Shown in pieces: positions 1-6,216 of a stretch of 31,016 bases of DNA (positions within the stretch are counted from its first letter, which is position 1; each line of letters begins with the position of its first letter). Position numbers and translations under genes: made by a program. Origin of the DNA: CAYOYK01 sp964408185 (lineage in GTDB: Bacteria > Bacillota > Clostridia > Christensenellales > Aristaeellaceae); assembly GCA_964408185.1 (NCBI GenBank), contig CAYOYK010000025.1, forward strand, positions 1-31,016, given 5' to 3'. The notes beneath the pieces were generated by a model. It was not told the origin of the DNA. It did not search any database and was given only the letters and a program-made list of their open reading frames with translations.

Positions 1-66
1 GGCCTGATCGGCGGCGCGTCGCTCAAGGCCCCGGACTTCTCCAAGGTCGTCAACTTTGACAAATAA
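1..66 (+). CDS. tpiA: Triosephosphate isomerase, C-terminal end (partial)
   Basis: The window opens inside a reading frame that ends with TAA at 64-66. The last 21 residues contain GGASLKAPDF followed by a lysine-ending tail. This is the phosphate-binding GGAS segment and C-terminal helix typical of triosephosphate isomerase, which interconverts dihydroxyacetone phosphate and glyceraldehyde 3-phosphate in glycolysis. It lies 10 bp upstream of gpmI on the same strand, as in the common Firmicutes gap-pgk-tpi-gpmI gene order. Only the C-terminus is visible, so integrity of the rest cannot be judged. Confidence 0.9.
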   Translation, partial: GLIGGASLKAPDFSKVVNFDK

Positions 67-76
67 GGAGCAGCAT

Positions 77-1621
77 ATGCAAAAACCAATCACCGCGCTA
101 CTCATCATGGACGGCTTTGGCATCAATCCCGCACATGACGGCAACGCGATCTACCAGCAGGGCACGCCCAATCTGGACAGGCTCACGGCCAAATATCCGC
201 ATACCCAGCTTGGAGCCAGCGGCCTCAACGTCGGCCTGCCGGACGGCCAGATGGGCAACAGCGAGGTCGGGCACCTGAATATCGGCGCGGGCCGCATTGT
301 GTACCAAGAGCTGACCCAGATCACCAAGGATATTGAGGACGGCGTGTTCTTTGAAAAAAAGCCGCTCATCCATGCCATGCAAAACGCCAAGGACAACGGC
401 AAGGCGCTGCACCTTATGGGCTTGCTGAGCGACGGCGGCGTGCATAGCCACAACACGCACCTGTACGCCCTGCTCAAGATGGCCAAGCAGTACGGGCTTG
501 AGAACGTATACGTCCATTGCTTTTTGGATGGCCGCGACGTGCCGCCCACCAGCGGCGTCGGGTACGTTAACGAGCTGGAAGAAAAAATGCGGGAGATCGG
601 CGTAGGCAAGGTGGCCACGGTCATGGGTCGCTATTGGGCCATGGACCGCGACAACCTATGGGATCGCGTGCAAAAGGCTTACGACGCCATGGTGCTGGGC
701 AAGGGCCAAGCGACCGCGCAGACAGCCGCGCAGGCGGTGGAGCAAAGCTACGCCATCCAAGAGACTGACGAGTTTGTCAAGCCGACCGTCATTTTGCAGG
801 ACGGCAAGCCCACGGCCACCATCGGCGAGGGTGACTCGGTGGTGTTTTACAATTTCCGCCCCGACCGGGCGCGCCAGATTACCCGTAGCTTTATCCAGCC
901 TGATTTTGACGGCTTCCCGCGCGGCAAAGGCTTCTTCAAGGTGCTGTTCGTCTGCATGACACAGTACGATGAGACGTTTACCGGCGTGGAGATCGTCAAC
1001 CCGCCCAAAACGCTGGAGAACACGCTGGGGGAATACATTGCCTCGCTGGGCAAAACCCAGCTTCGCATTGCGGAAACGCAAAAGTACGCGCACGTTACGT
1101 TCTTCTTCAACGGCGGCGTGGAGAAGGCCAACGAGGGCGAGGATCGCGTGCTGATTCCCTCCTCCAAGGTTGCGACGTTCGACCTCAAGCCGGACATGTC
1201 CGCCCTTGAGGTGACCGACAAGGCCGTGGAGCTGATCCGCTCGCACAAGTACGACGTGATGATTCTCAACTTTGCCAACTGCGATATGGTAGGCCATACC
1301 GGCGTGATGGAGGCGGCCATGAAGGCCGTCCAAACCGTGGATGAGTGCGTGGGCAAGGTAGTGGATACCATATTGGCCGAGGGCGGCCGCGCATTCGTGA
1401 CGGCCGATCACGGCAACGCCGATCAGATGGTTGATCCCGCGACGGGCGAGCCGTTTACGGCGCACACCACCAACCCGGTGCCCTTTATCGCTATCGGGCC
1501 GGAGATGATTGGGCGCAGGCTGCGCGACGGCGGCCGTCTGGCTGATATTGCGCCCACAATGCTGGATAGCATGGGCGTCCCCGTCCCGGCGGAGATGACG
1601 GGCAAAACGCTGCTGGCATAA
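77..1621 (+). CDS. gpmI: 2,3-bisphosphoglycerate-independent phosphoglycerate mutase
   Basis: The 514-residue product interconverts 3- and 2-phosphoglycerate through a phosphoserine intermediate and two Mn ions in the cytoplasm. The metal and catalytic residues fall at the family positions: D12 (MDGFG), S62 (QMGNSEVGH), D403 and H407 (CDMVGH), D444-H445 (TADHGN) and H463 (AHTTNP). Length is usual for the family. The reading frame is open upstream to 56, but the ATG at 77 is preferred: AAGGAG at 65-70 is correctly spaced and the protein then starts MQKPITALLIMDGFG. It follows tpiA closely and is probably cotranscribed. No enolase gene follows; a terminator hairpin and convergent spmB come next. 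Confidence 0.97.
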   Translation: MQKPITALLIMDGFGINPAHDGNAIYQQGTPNLDRLTAKYPHTQLGASGLNVGLPDGQMGNSEVGHLNIGAGRIVYQELTQITKDIEDGVFFEKKPLIHAMQNAKDNGKALHLMGLLSDGGVHSHNTHLYALLKMAKQYGLENVYVHCFLDGRDVPPTSGVGYVNELEEKMREIGVGKVATVMGRYWAMDRDNLWDRVQKAYDAMVLGKGQATAQTAAQAVEQSYAIQETDEFVKPTVILQDGKPTATIGEGDSVVFYNFRPDRARQITRSFIQPDFDGFPRGKGFFKVLFVCMTQYDETFTGVEIVNPPKTLENTLGEYIASLGKTQLRIAETQKYAHVTFFFNGGVEKANEGEDRVLIPSSKVATFDLKPDMSALEVTDKAVELIRSHKYDVMILNFANCDMVGHTGVMEAAMKAVQTVDECVGKVVDTILAEGGRAFVTADHGNADQMVDPATGEPFTAHTTNPVPFIAIGPEMIGRRLRDGGRLADIAPTMLDSMGVPVPAEMTGKTLLA

Positions 1622-1650
1622 CGCTGCCGACCTATCGGAATCCATGCGAC

Positions 1651-1683
1651 AGGCCCGCCCCTCTGATAAAGAAGGGCGGGCCT
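1651..1683. terminator. Bidirectional hairpin between gpmI and spmB
   Basis: A perfect 10-bp GC-rich stem (1651-1660 with 1674-1683) and a 13-nt loop sit between the convergent gpmI and spmB stops. There is no long T tract on either side, so termination efficiency is uncertain, but position and symmetry fit a shared terminator. Confidence 0.65.
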
Positions 1684-1725
1684 GCTTGGCTTGCGCGGGA
1701 TTCATTGACTGCGTGGGCGTTTGCG

Positions 1726-2223
1726 TTAGAAGAAGAGCAGCGTCGCCAGCATGCCGACCCACGCGGCGATCAGCGCGCAGGGAATCGCATAGCCCGCGCG
1801 CTTTTCCTGTACCGCGCCCAAGTAAACGCAGACCGTATAAAAGATCGTCTCGCTGGAGCCGACCATCGTCGCGGCAATGAGGCCGACGCGGCTGTCCGGC
1901 CCAAAGCGCGTGGTGAGCTCCTGCACCATGGCAAGCGAGGCCGAGCCGCTCAGCGGCCGCAGGAGGAAGAGGGGCGCGGCTTCCGACGGCATGCCGATGG
2001 CCTTCATCGGCCCGTCCAGCAGCCCAAAGAGCGCGTCCAGCAAACCGCTGCCCGTCATGGCGGCGATGGCCACCATCATGGCGATCAAGCTGGGCAGCAC
2101 ATGCAGCGCTGTTTTCAGCCCCTCCTTGCAACCTAAAAGAAACAGATCGAACGCGGGCTTTTGCTTGAACAGCGCAATCAGGAGCAAAAGCAGCAGCAGG
2201 CACGGCAGCAGCGCGGCGATCAT
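1726..2223 (-). CDS. spmB: Spore maturation protein B
   Basis: The 165-residue product is a hydrophobic multi-pass membrane protein of the nucleoside-recognition/Gate family. Recognisable family segments are PLSGSASLAMVQEL, FGPDSRVGL and GSSETIFYTVCVYLGAV. With SpmA it is needed for core dehydration and full heat resistance of spores in Bacillus. The ATG at 2221-2223 overlaps the spmA stop by 4 bp (ATGA), a translational-coupling arrangement. The longer frame up to 2793 is only open sequence inside spmA. The C-terminus is short and hydrophobic (GMLATLLFF), as usual in the family. It is good evidence that the host forms endospores. Confidence 0.93.
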   Translation of the reverse strand: MIAALLPCLLLLLLLIALFKQKPAFDLFLLGCKEGLKTALHVLPSLIAMMVAIAAMTGSGLLDALFGLLDGPMKAIGMPSEAAPLFLLRPLSGSASLAMVQELTTRFGPDSRVGLIAATMVGSSETIFYTVCVYLGAVQEKRAGYAIPCALIAAWVGMLATLLFF

Positions 2224-2807
2224 CGCGCGCGCCTCCGCAGACGCCACGCGCACAGCTTGCACAGCAGAACGCCAAGCAGCGTGGACAGCAGCGAGCAAGC
2301 CAATGTAGGCGCAATGATCGCGCTGGGAGAAGCGGATCCGGCGGCCGCGCGCATGGCCAGAAGGGTGGTGGGCAGCAGCTGGACGCTTGTGGCGTTGACG
2401 ACAAGGAACAGGCGGATGTCCTCGCGGACGGCGGGGTCGCGCAGGCTTTCCGCCTGCATGGCGCGCATGGCCTCGATCCCGGCAGGGGTCGCGGCATTGC
2501 CCAGCCCCAGCATGTTGGCGGATAGATTGGTCGCAACGGCCTGAAAGGATGCGTCGCTGCGAACAAATGTAAATATTCTTTTGAGGAGCGGCCGCAGGAT
2601 ACGCGCAAGCGCGCGCTGCATGCCAAGCTCGTCCGCGACGCGCAAAAAACCGCAAAAGAAAGCATAGCCGGCTGCTAAAACAACGGTAAAGCTGATGGCG
2701 CTTGACGCTCCGCCGAGCATCCGCTCCCAAAGCCCGACCCAGCTGCCATTCAAAAAAGCATACAGAATGGACGCGCAAACCATGCCGCACCATAGAAAAT
2801 TCATCAT
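2220..2807 (-). CDS. spmA: Spore maturation protein A
   Basis: The 195-residue membrane protein starts MMNFLWCGMVCASILYAF, typical of SpmA, and contains the Gate-domain segment NLSANMLGLGNAATPAG near residue 100. It acts with SpmB in spore core dehydration. The start is placed at the ATG whose complement is 2805-2807, with a modest GGTGG upstream; the next codon is also ATG (2802-2804). The frame is open to an ATG at 2858, but that ATG lies within the -35 of the divergent abrB promoter and has no ribosome binding site. I see no clear SigE- or SigG-type promoter upstream. The spmA-spmB pair is an operon. Confidence 0.92.
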   Translation of the reverse strand: MMNFLWCGMVCASILYAFLNGSWVGLWERMLGGASSAISFTVVLAAGYAFFCGFLRVADELGMQRALARILRPLLKRIFTFVRSDASFQAVATNLSANMLGLGNAATPAGIEAMRAMQAESLRDPAVREDIRLFLVVNATSVQLLPTTLLAMRAAAGSASPSAIIAPTLACSLLSTLLGVLLCKLCAWRLRRRAR

Positions 2808-2851
2808 TCGACAGCCACCGCCAAATCGCCCAAAAAATAGCAATTTAGTAA

Positions 2852-2880
2852 TTGACATTTATTTAGCAATGGTGTAAGAT
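2852..2880 (+). promoter_or_regulatory. SigA-type promoter of the AbrB gene
   Basis: TTGACA at 2852-2857, a 17-bp spacer, then TAAGAT at 2875-2880, in an AT-rich patch about 45 bp upstream of the abrB start. The strong match suggests vegetative expression. A 10-bp palindrome GTCGTACGAC at 2892-2901 lies just downstream, near the expected transcription start, and could be an operator. Confidence 0.85.
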
Positions 2881-2924
2881 AATGTCGGTCGGTCGTACGA
2901 CATACTTGAAAGGAGATCATGCAT

Positions 2925-3167
2925 ATGAAATCTACCGGTGTTGTCAGAAAGCTCGATAATCTTGGACGAATTGTGATTCCCATTGAACTGCGCAAAACGA
3001 TGGACATCGCCATGAAGGACACCCTCGAAATCTTCACCGAGGGCGACCAGATCATCCTCAAAAAATATCACCCCGCTTGCATTTTCTGCAATGACGCGCG
3101 CGACGTCAGCCTGTTCAAGGGCAAGCTCGTCTGCGAAAAGTGTATGAAGGAACTGTGCATGGAATAA
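2925..3167 (+). CDS. AbrB-family transition-state regulator with zinc ribbon
   Basis: The 80-residue product has the AbrB swapped-hairpin DNA-binding domain at residues 1-50 (MKSTGVVRKLDNLGRIVIP, then IELRKTMDI). A C-terminal CxxC...CxxC motif follows (C52, C55, C70, C73), which probably binds zinc and is common in clostridial AbrB paralogues. Such proteins are dimeric or tetrameric repressors of transition-phase and sporulation genes. AAAGGAG at 2909-2915 is 9 nt from the ATG at 2925. An ATG at 2919 would add only Met-His and is too close to the Shine-Dalgarno. It is monocistronic with its own strong promoter, and divergent from spmAB, which it might regulate (inference). Confidence 0.93.
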   Translation: MKSTGVVRKLDNLGRIVIPIELRKTMDIAMKDTLEIFTEGDQIILKKYHPACIFCNDARDVSLFKGKLVCEKCMKELCME

Positions 3168-3185
3168 CCATTCCGGCTCCCCCTA

Positions 3186-3236
3186 TGCCGTACAGGTTAC
3201 GGCAAACGCCGCGGCTGTATTTTAGCCGCGGCGTTT
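3186..3236. terminator. Tandem hairpins, bidirectional terminator after abrB
   Basis: Two adjacent hairpins. The first has a 7-bp stem (3186-3192 with 3198-3204) and a 5-nt loop. The second has a perfect 13-bp stem (3204-3216 with 3224-3236) and a 7-nt loop, bordered by AAA and TTT. They lie between the convergent abrB and the gene ending at 3257, so the second probably terminates both. Confidence 0.85.
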
Positions 3237-3256
3237 CAATTTGCGCAAAGGGGCGT

Positions 3257-3673
3257 TTAGTTTTCGGTCGATCCGGAGGCGGGTTCCTCCTCGGCGGCGG
3301 GGCTGTCCGCCCCGGCCTCAAGCGCGGAGGCCTCGGCGGGAGGCTCCGCGGCCTCGGCAGGGCCGTTCGCCACGGTATCGGCGGCGTCGCCGTTGACAGC
3401 GGCGTACTTTTGGGCGCGAAGGTCGCTCAGTTTGCCGTCAAGATCGGACAGCTCAACAAACATGTCATCCAGCGCGGGCGGGAGCTTTTCGCCCTTTTGC
3501 CACAGCTCGTATGCCTTGAGGTTGAACTCGGTGAGGATTTCTCTGCGCCGCGATTCCATGTTCAGCTCCGCAACCCTGAACTTGGCGTTGCTTGCCAAAT
3601 TGGAAGCGGAGGTGCCGAGCGCCTCCATCGCGCGCAGCCATGCCAGACGCACACGGGTACCAAACTTTGCCAT
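3257..3673 (-). CDS. Small helical protein of unknown function, acidic Ala/Glu/Pro-rich tail
   Basis: The 138-residue product is not recognised with a named function. Residues 1-85 look helical (MAKFGTRVRLAWLRAMEALG, then SRRREILTEF and YELWQKGEKLPPALDDMF), with heptad-like hydrophobic spacing near LSDLDGKLSDL. The last 50 residues are a low-complexity Ala/Glu/Pro tail. The start at 3673 has GGAGGG at 3680-3685, six bases away; an ATG five codons upstream overlaps that Shine-Dalgarno and is rejected. No membrane segment is apparent. It lies 54 bp downstream of the lipid kinase gene on the same strand, with its own promoter candidate. Confidence 0.75.
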   Translation of the reverse strand: MAKFGTRVRLAWLRAMEALGTSASNLASNAKFRVAELNMESRRREILTEFNLKAYELWQKGEKLPPALDDMFVELSDLDGKLSDLRAQKYAAVNGDAADTVANGPAEAAEPPAEASALEAGADSPAAEEEPASGSTEN

Positions 3674-3704
3674 ACTCAACCCTCCCATACAGGTATCCCG
3701 GATC

Positions 3705-3734
3705 AGTATATCATATTGGGGCGCGAATTACCAA
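3705..3734 (-). promoter_or_regulatory. Candidate promoter for the small helical protein
   Basis: On the minus strand TTGGTA (3729-3734), an 18-bp spacer and TATACT (3705-3710) lie about 32 bp upstream of the start at 3673. The -35 overlaps the last codons of the lipid kinase gene. The match is moderate. Confidence 0.5.
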
Positions 3735-4594
3735 TGCAGCAGCAGCGCGCCCTCGCAGCAGACAAACTCCGCCTTCTCCATCGGCCAGATCTCGCCGTCG
3801 ATGTTCAGGCGCATGCCGGGGGATTCCAGCGTGCATTTTTTGCAGCGATAATGCTTTGTGATGGGGAAATCAAGGATTTTCCCGCTCATCAGTCCGGGCA
3901 GATACCCGGCCAGCTTGCCGCGCGGCACGTTATCCAGCACGACAACGTCAAAGTAGCCGTCGGCCACCTCCGCGATGGGCGAGATGGGAATGCCGCCGCC
4001 GATAAAGCGCCCGTTTGCGATGCTGCATACCATAAACTCGCCGTCAAGCACGGTGGTATCGTCCAGCACAATCCGCATTTGGAAGGGCACGTAGTTTTTG
4101 ATGGCGCGGATCACGCCGTACAAATAGGGCAGAAGGCCGCTCACATGCTTTTTGGCGATCAGCGCGTAGTCCAGCACCATTACGTCAAAGCCCGTGCCGC
4201 ACTCGTTGAGGAAGTACGTATCGTTCATGGTGCCCATGTCGATGGGGCGGGCCGGCGTGCTGAGGATATGCTGCAAGGCCGCGTCCCATTTTTTGGGCGT
4301 CTTGAGGGACTTGATAAAATCGTTGCCTGTGCCGGCGGGCACAATGCCCAGCGCGGTTTTGGTGTTGATGAGCCCAACCGCCGTCTCAAACGCGGTGCCG
4401 TCGCCCCCCACGGCGACGACCGTCTCCACGCCCTGCTCTGCGGAGCGCTTGCTCAGCTCGGACGCGTGGCCGGGATGCTCGGTAAAAAAGAGCTCATGCT
4501 CCACGCCTTGCCGGGTAAGAGCCTCGTCGGCTTGCATGCCGATCTTTCTGGCGCGTCCGTTTCCTGCGGTTGGGTTGACGATCAAATGCAGCAT
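3728..4594 (-). CDS. Diacylglycerol kinase-family lipid kinase (DagK/YegS type)
   Basis: The 288-residue product begins MLHLIVNPTAGNG, the nucleotide-binding opening of this family, and has the glycine-rich GGDGT motif at 63-67 followed by GIVPAGTGNDF. The C-terminal beta-sandwich part is present (LNIDGEIW near the end). Members phosphorylate diacylglycerol or related lipids at the membrane face. Length is normal. The ATG at 4594 is chosen although an in-frame ATG lies at 4624, because a good promoter has its -10 across 4623-4628, so the longer start would precede the transcript. The Shine-Dalgarno is weak (AGG). Confidence 0.88.
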   Translation of the reverse strand: MLHLIVNPTAGNGRARKIGMQADEALTRQGVEHELFFTEHPGHASELSKRSAEQGVETVVAVGGDGTAFETAVGLINTKTALGIVPAGTGNDFIKSLKTPKKWDAALQHILSTPARPIDMGTMNDTYFLNECGTGFDVMVLDYALIAKKHVSGLLPYLYGVIRAIKNYVPFQMRIVLDDTTVLDGEFMVCSIANGRFIGGGIPISPIAEVADGYFDVVVLDNVPRGKLAGYLPGLMSGKILDFPITKHYRCKKCTLESPGMRLNIDGEIWPMEKAEFVCCEGALLLHW

Positions 4595-4622
4595 ACCTGA
4601 CACCCGCTTTCGTATTTTGTCC

Positions 4623-4651
4623 ATTGTACTCAATTCGACAGGAAAAGTAAA
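4623..4651 (-). promoter_or_regulatory. Promoter of the lipid kinase gene
   Basis: On the minus strand TTTACT (4646-4651), a 17-bp spacer and TACAAT (4623-4628). The expected transcription start is near 4617, giving a leader of about 23 nt to the ATG at 4594. This decides the start codon. Confidence 0.75.
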
Positions 4652-4957
4652 GGATTGCGCGGATAACATCTGTTCGGGGCAGAATGCGATTTCGCCTCAT
4701 CCCGCGGCGCGGCCCATAGGAAACAAAGCGCCATCGGCACAAAACCCAAGGCGCAGCGCGACGGGAAGGGCGGCTTGGACGGTCTGCCGCACAGACGGCA
4801 TCCGTTGTATTTCCTCTGCTCTGCAAAGGGGGTGTATTTGCTCTCCGCTTGCCAATCTTCTGTCCTCCCTTGACGGGCTATGTGCCCGCAGTTAAACGCA
4901 TGAGCAGTCTGGGGTTTGCGCTCCTGCGGGGTGCGGCATGCCAAGCCCTGCGACGGC
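4652..4957. other. Intergenic stretch without a credible gene
   Basis: About 300 bp between divergent transcription units. I find no convincing coding region; a minus-strand open frame across it (about 125 codons) has no ribosome binding site and no recognisable motif. It holds a small hairpin CGGGC/GCCCG at 4874-4888 and several GC-rich imperfect palindromes. No known structured RNA (6S, SRP, RNase P, tmRNA) was recognised. It could be a decayed repeat or an unannotated RNA. Confidence 0.4.
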
Positions 4958-4999
4958 TTGCCAAAACGCTTGTCAATGTGATATGATAACTTGCTATAT
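4958..4999 (+). promoter_or_regulatory. Promoter candidates for the sigma/cell-division operon
   Basis: Two overlapping SigA-like options, each with an 18-bp spacer: TTGCCA (4958-4963) with TATGAT (4982-4987), and TTGTCA (4970-4975) with CTATAT (4994-4999). Both lie 45-65 bp upstream of the first gene of the operon. The sequence alone does not decide between them. Confidence 0.55.
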
Positions 5000-5045
5000 C
5001 CTCTCATGGGAGGGGATGACAGGCAGCAAGAAATGGGGTGTTTGC

Positions 5046-5438
5046 ATGCGGGAGCCTTGCCAACCCGATCACGTCGCGCTTACGTTCCCCGCCGACGAGC
5101 GCTATATGCTGGTCGCACGCATGACCCTCAGCGGCATGGGCGCGCTGATGGGGCTGGACGTCGATTTGGTGGGCGATCTGCGCACCGCGTCCGACGAGTG
5201 CTGCGATTGTCTGCTGCATCAGGGCACAACGCTGACGGGCATTGCCATGGAGGCTCGCTGCTGCAAGCAAAATCGCCTGCATGTCTCCTATCGCGCCCTG
5301 TGGGGAGACGAGCCCGACCCCTGCGAGCCCCTCGACATGGATGTGACGCGCGGCATTCTGGAAACGCTGATGCCGGAGGTCAGCATCCTCAGCGACGCGC
5401 ATGGCGTGAGCGAGATTCGCTTTTCCATGCCGCTGTAA
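5046..5438 (+). CDS. RsbW/SpoIIAB-like anti-sigma factor, degenerate ATPase
   Basis: The 130-residue product resembles the RsbW branch of GHKL histidine-kinase-like ATPases: VALTFPADERYMLVARMTLS at 10-29 and DLRTASDECCDCLLHQ at 44-59 match the N-terminal strand and N-box helix. The N-box asparagine is replaced (E51-C-C-D54), and I find no DxGxG nucleotide-binding motif later, so kinase activity is doubtful. It probably binds and inhibits the sigma factor encoded 9 bp downstream. The start at 5046 has GGGG seven bases upstream; an alternative ATG at 5016 directly abuts GGGAGGGG. No anti-anti-sigma (STAS) gene is adjacent. Family assignment is by visible similarity only. Confidence 0.7.
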   Translation: MREPCQPDHVALTFPADERYMLVARMTLSGMGALMGLDVDLVGDLRTASDECCDCLLHQGTTLTGIAMEARCCKQNRLHVSYRALWGDEPDPCEPLDMDVTRGILETLMPEVSILSDAHGVSEIRFSMPL

Positions 5439-5447
5439 GGGGTGCGT

Positions 5448-6182
5448 ATGAACGACGAAGCCTTAACGCCGCTGCGGGAGCGGTACGCCGCTACGCGCGA
5501 TCCGGCTCTGCGGGATCGGCTGGTGGAAAGCTATTTGCCGCTTTCCAACGCTGTGGCGCGCCGCTTTATGGGTCGCGGCGTGGAGCTGGAGGATCTGTCG
5601 CAGGTGGCGGCCATGGCGCTGGTCAAGGCCGTGGAGCGCTTTGACCCCGCGCGCGGGTTCCGCTTCGTTACCTACGCGGTGCCTACCATCACCGGGGATG
5701 TGCGCAACTACCTGCGCGACCGGGCCGGGGCCATCCGCGTTTCGCGGGACGCGCGGTCGCGGCTGTATCGCATGCAGCAGGCGCAGGAGGCCTTCCGGGG
5801 CGAGCATCAGCGCGAGCCCAGCGTGGCCGAGCTGGCCGCGGCCATGGGCATTGCGCAGGACGAGCTGCTCTTGCTGCTGGATGTGCGCAATCAGGCGGAG
5901 GTTGTCTCCTTGGATGCGCCCGCGGAGAGCGACGCGGACGCGCTGAGCGCGTTCCTCGGCGGAGACGACGCGGGGTACGAGCGCTTGGAGCAGCGGGAAT
6001 GGATGCAATGGGTTTTGAGCAAGGTAAACGATGAGGAAAAACGCCTGCTGACCCTGCGCTACGTGGATCGGCTGGGCCAGCGGGAGACCGCCGCAAGGCT
6101 GGGCGTATCGCAAATGCAGATATCGCGCATGGAGCGCCGCGTGCTGCAGCGCCTGCGGGCCATTGAGCAGAGCGGCGCATGA
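5448..6182 (+). CDS. RNA polymerase sigma factor, SigB/SigF/SigG family
   Basis: The 244-residue sigma-70-family protein has region 2 at about 30-100 (ELEDLSQVAAMALVKAVERF, then FRFVTYAVPTITGDVRNYLRD). This is the SigB/F/G hallmark in which VPTI precedes a promoter-melting helix. Region 3 spans about 105-150. Region 4 at 190-240 has a helix-turn-helix at GQRETAARLGVSQMQISRME. It redirects RNA polymerase to a dedicated regulon, probably stress, envelope or sporulation. The ATG at 5448 has GGGG at 5439-5442; a GTG at 5442 overlaps it and is less likely. The anti-sigma gene immediately upstream gives the usual antagonist-sigma order. Whether it is SigB-, SigF- or SigG-equivalent cannot be told from sequence alone. 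Confidence 0.9.
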   Translation: MNDEALTPLRERYAATRDPALRDRLVESYLPLSNAVARRFMGRGVELEDLSQVAAMALVKAVERFDPARGFRFVTYAVPTITGDVRNYLRDRAGAIRVSRDARSRLYRMQQAQEAFRGEHQREPSVAELAAAMGIAQDELLLLLDVRNQAEVVSLDAPAESDADALSAFLGGDDAGYERLEQREWMQWVLSKVNDEEKRLLTLRYVDRLGQRETAARLGVSQMQISRMERRVLQRLRAIEQSGA

Positions 6183-6216
6183 CGGGCAGAAGAACGAAAG
6201 AAAGGAGGCGGTTGCG

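Noticed and set aside
656..2665. A 669-codon minus-strand open frame across gpmI and spmAB
   Set aside because: It is antisense to clear genes, lacks a ribosome binding site and has Arg/Ala/His-rich composition typical of shadow frames in GC-rich DNA.
3140..4600. A 486-codon plus-strand open frame opposite the lipid kinase gene
   Set aside because: The minus strand encodes a recognised lipid kinase with promoter; the plus frame has no motif and crosses a terminator hairpin.
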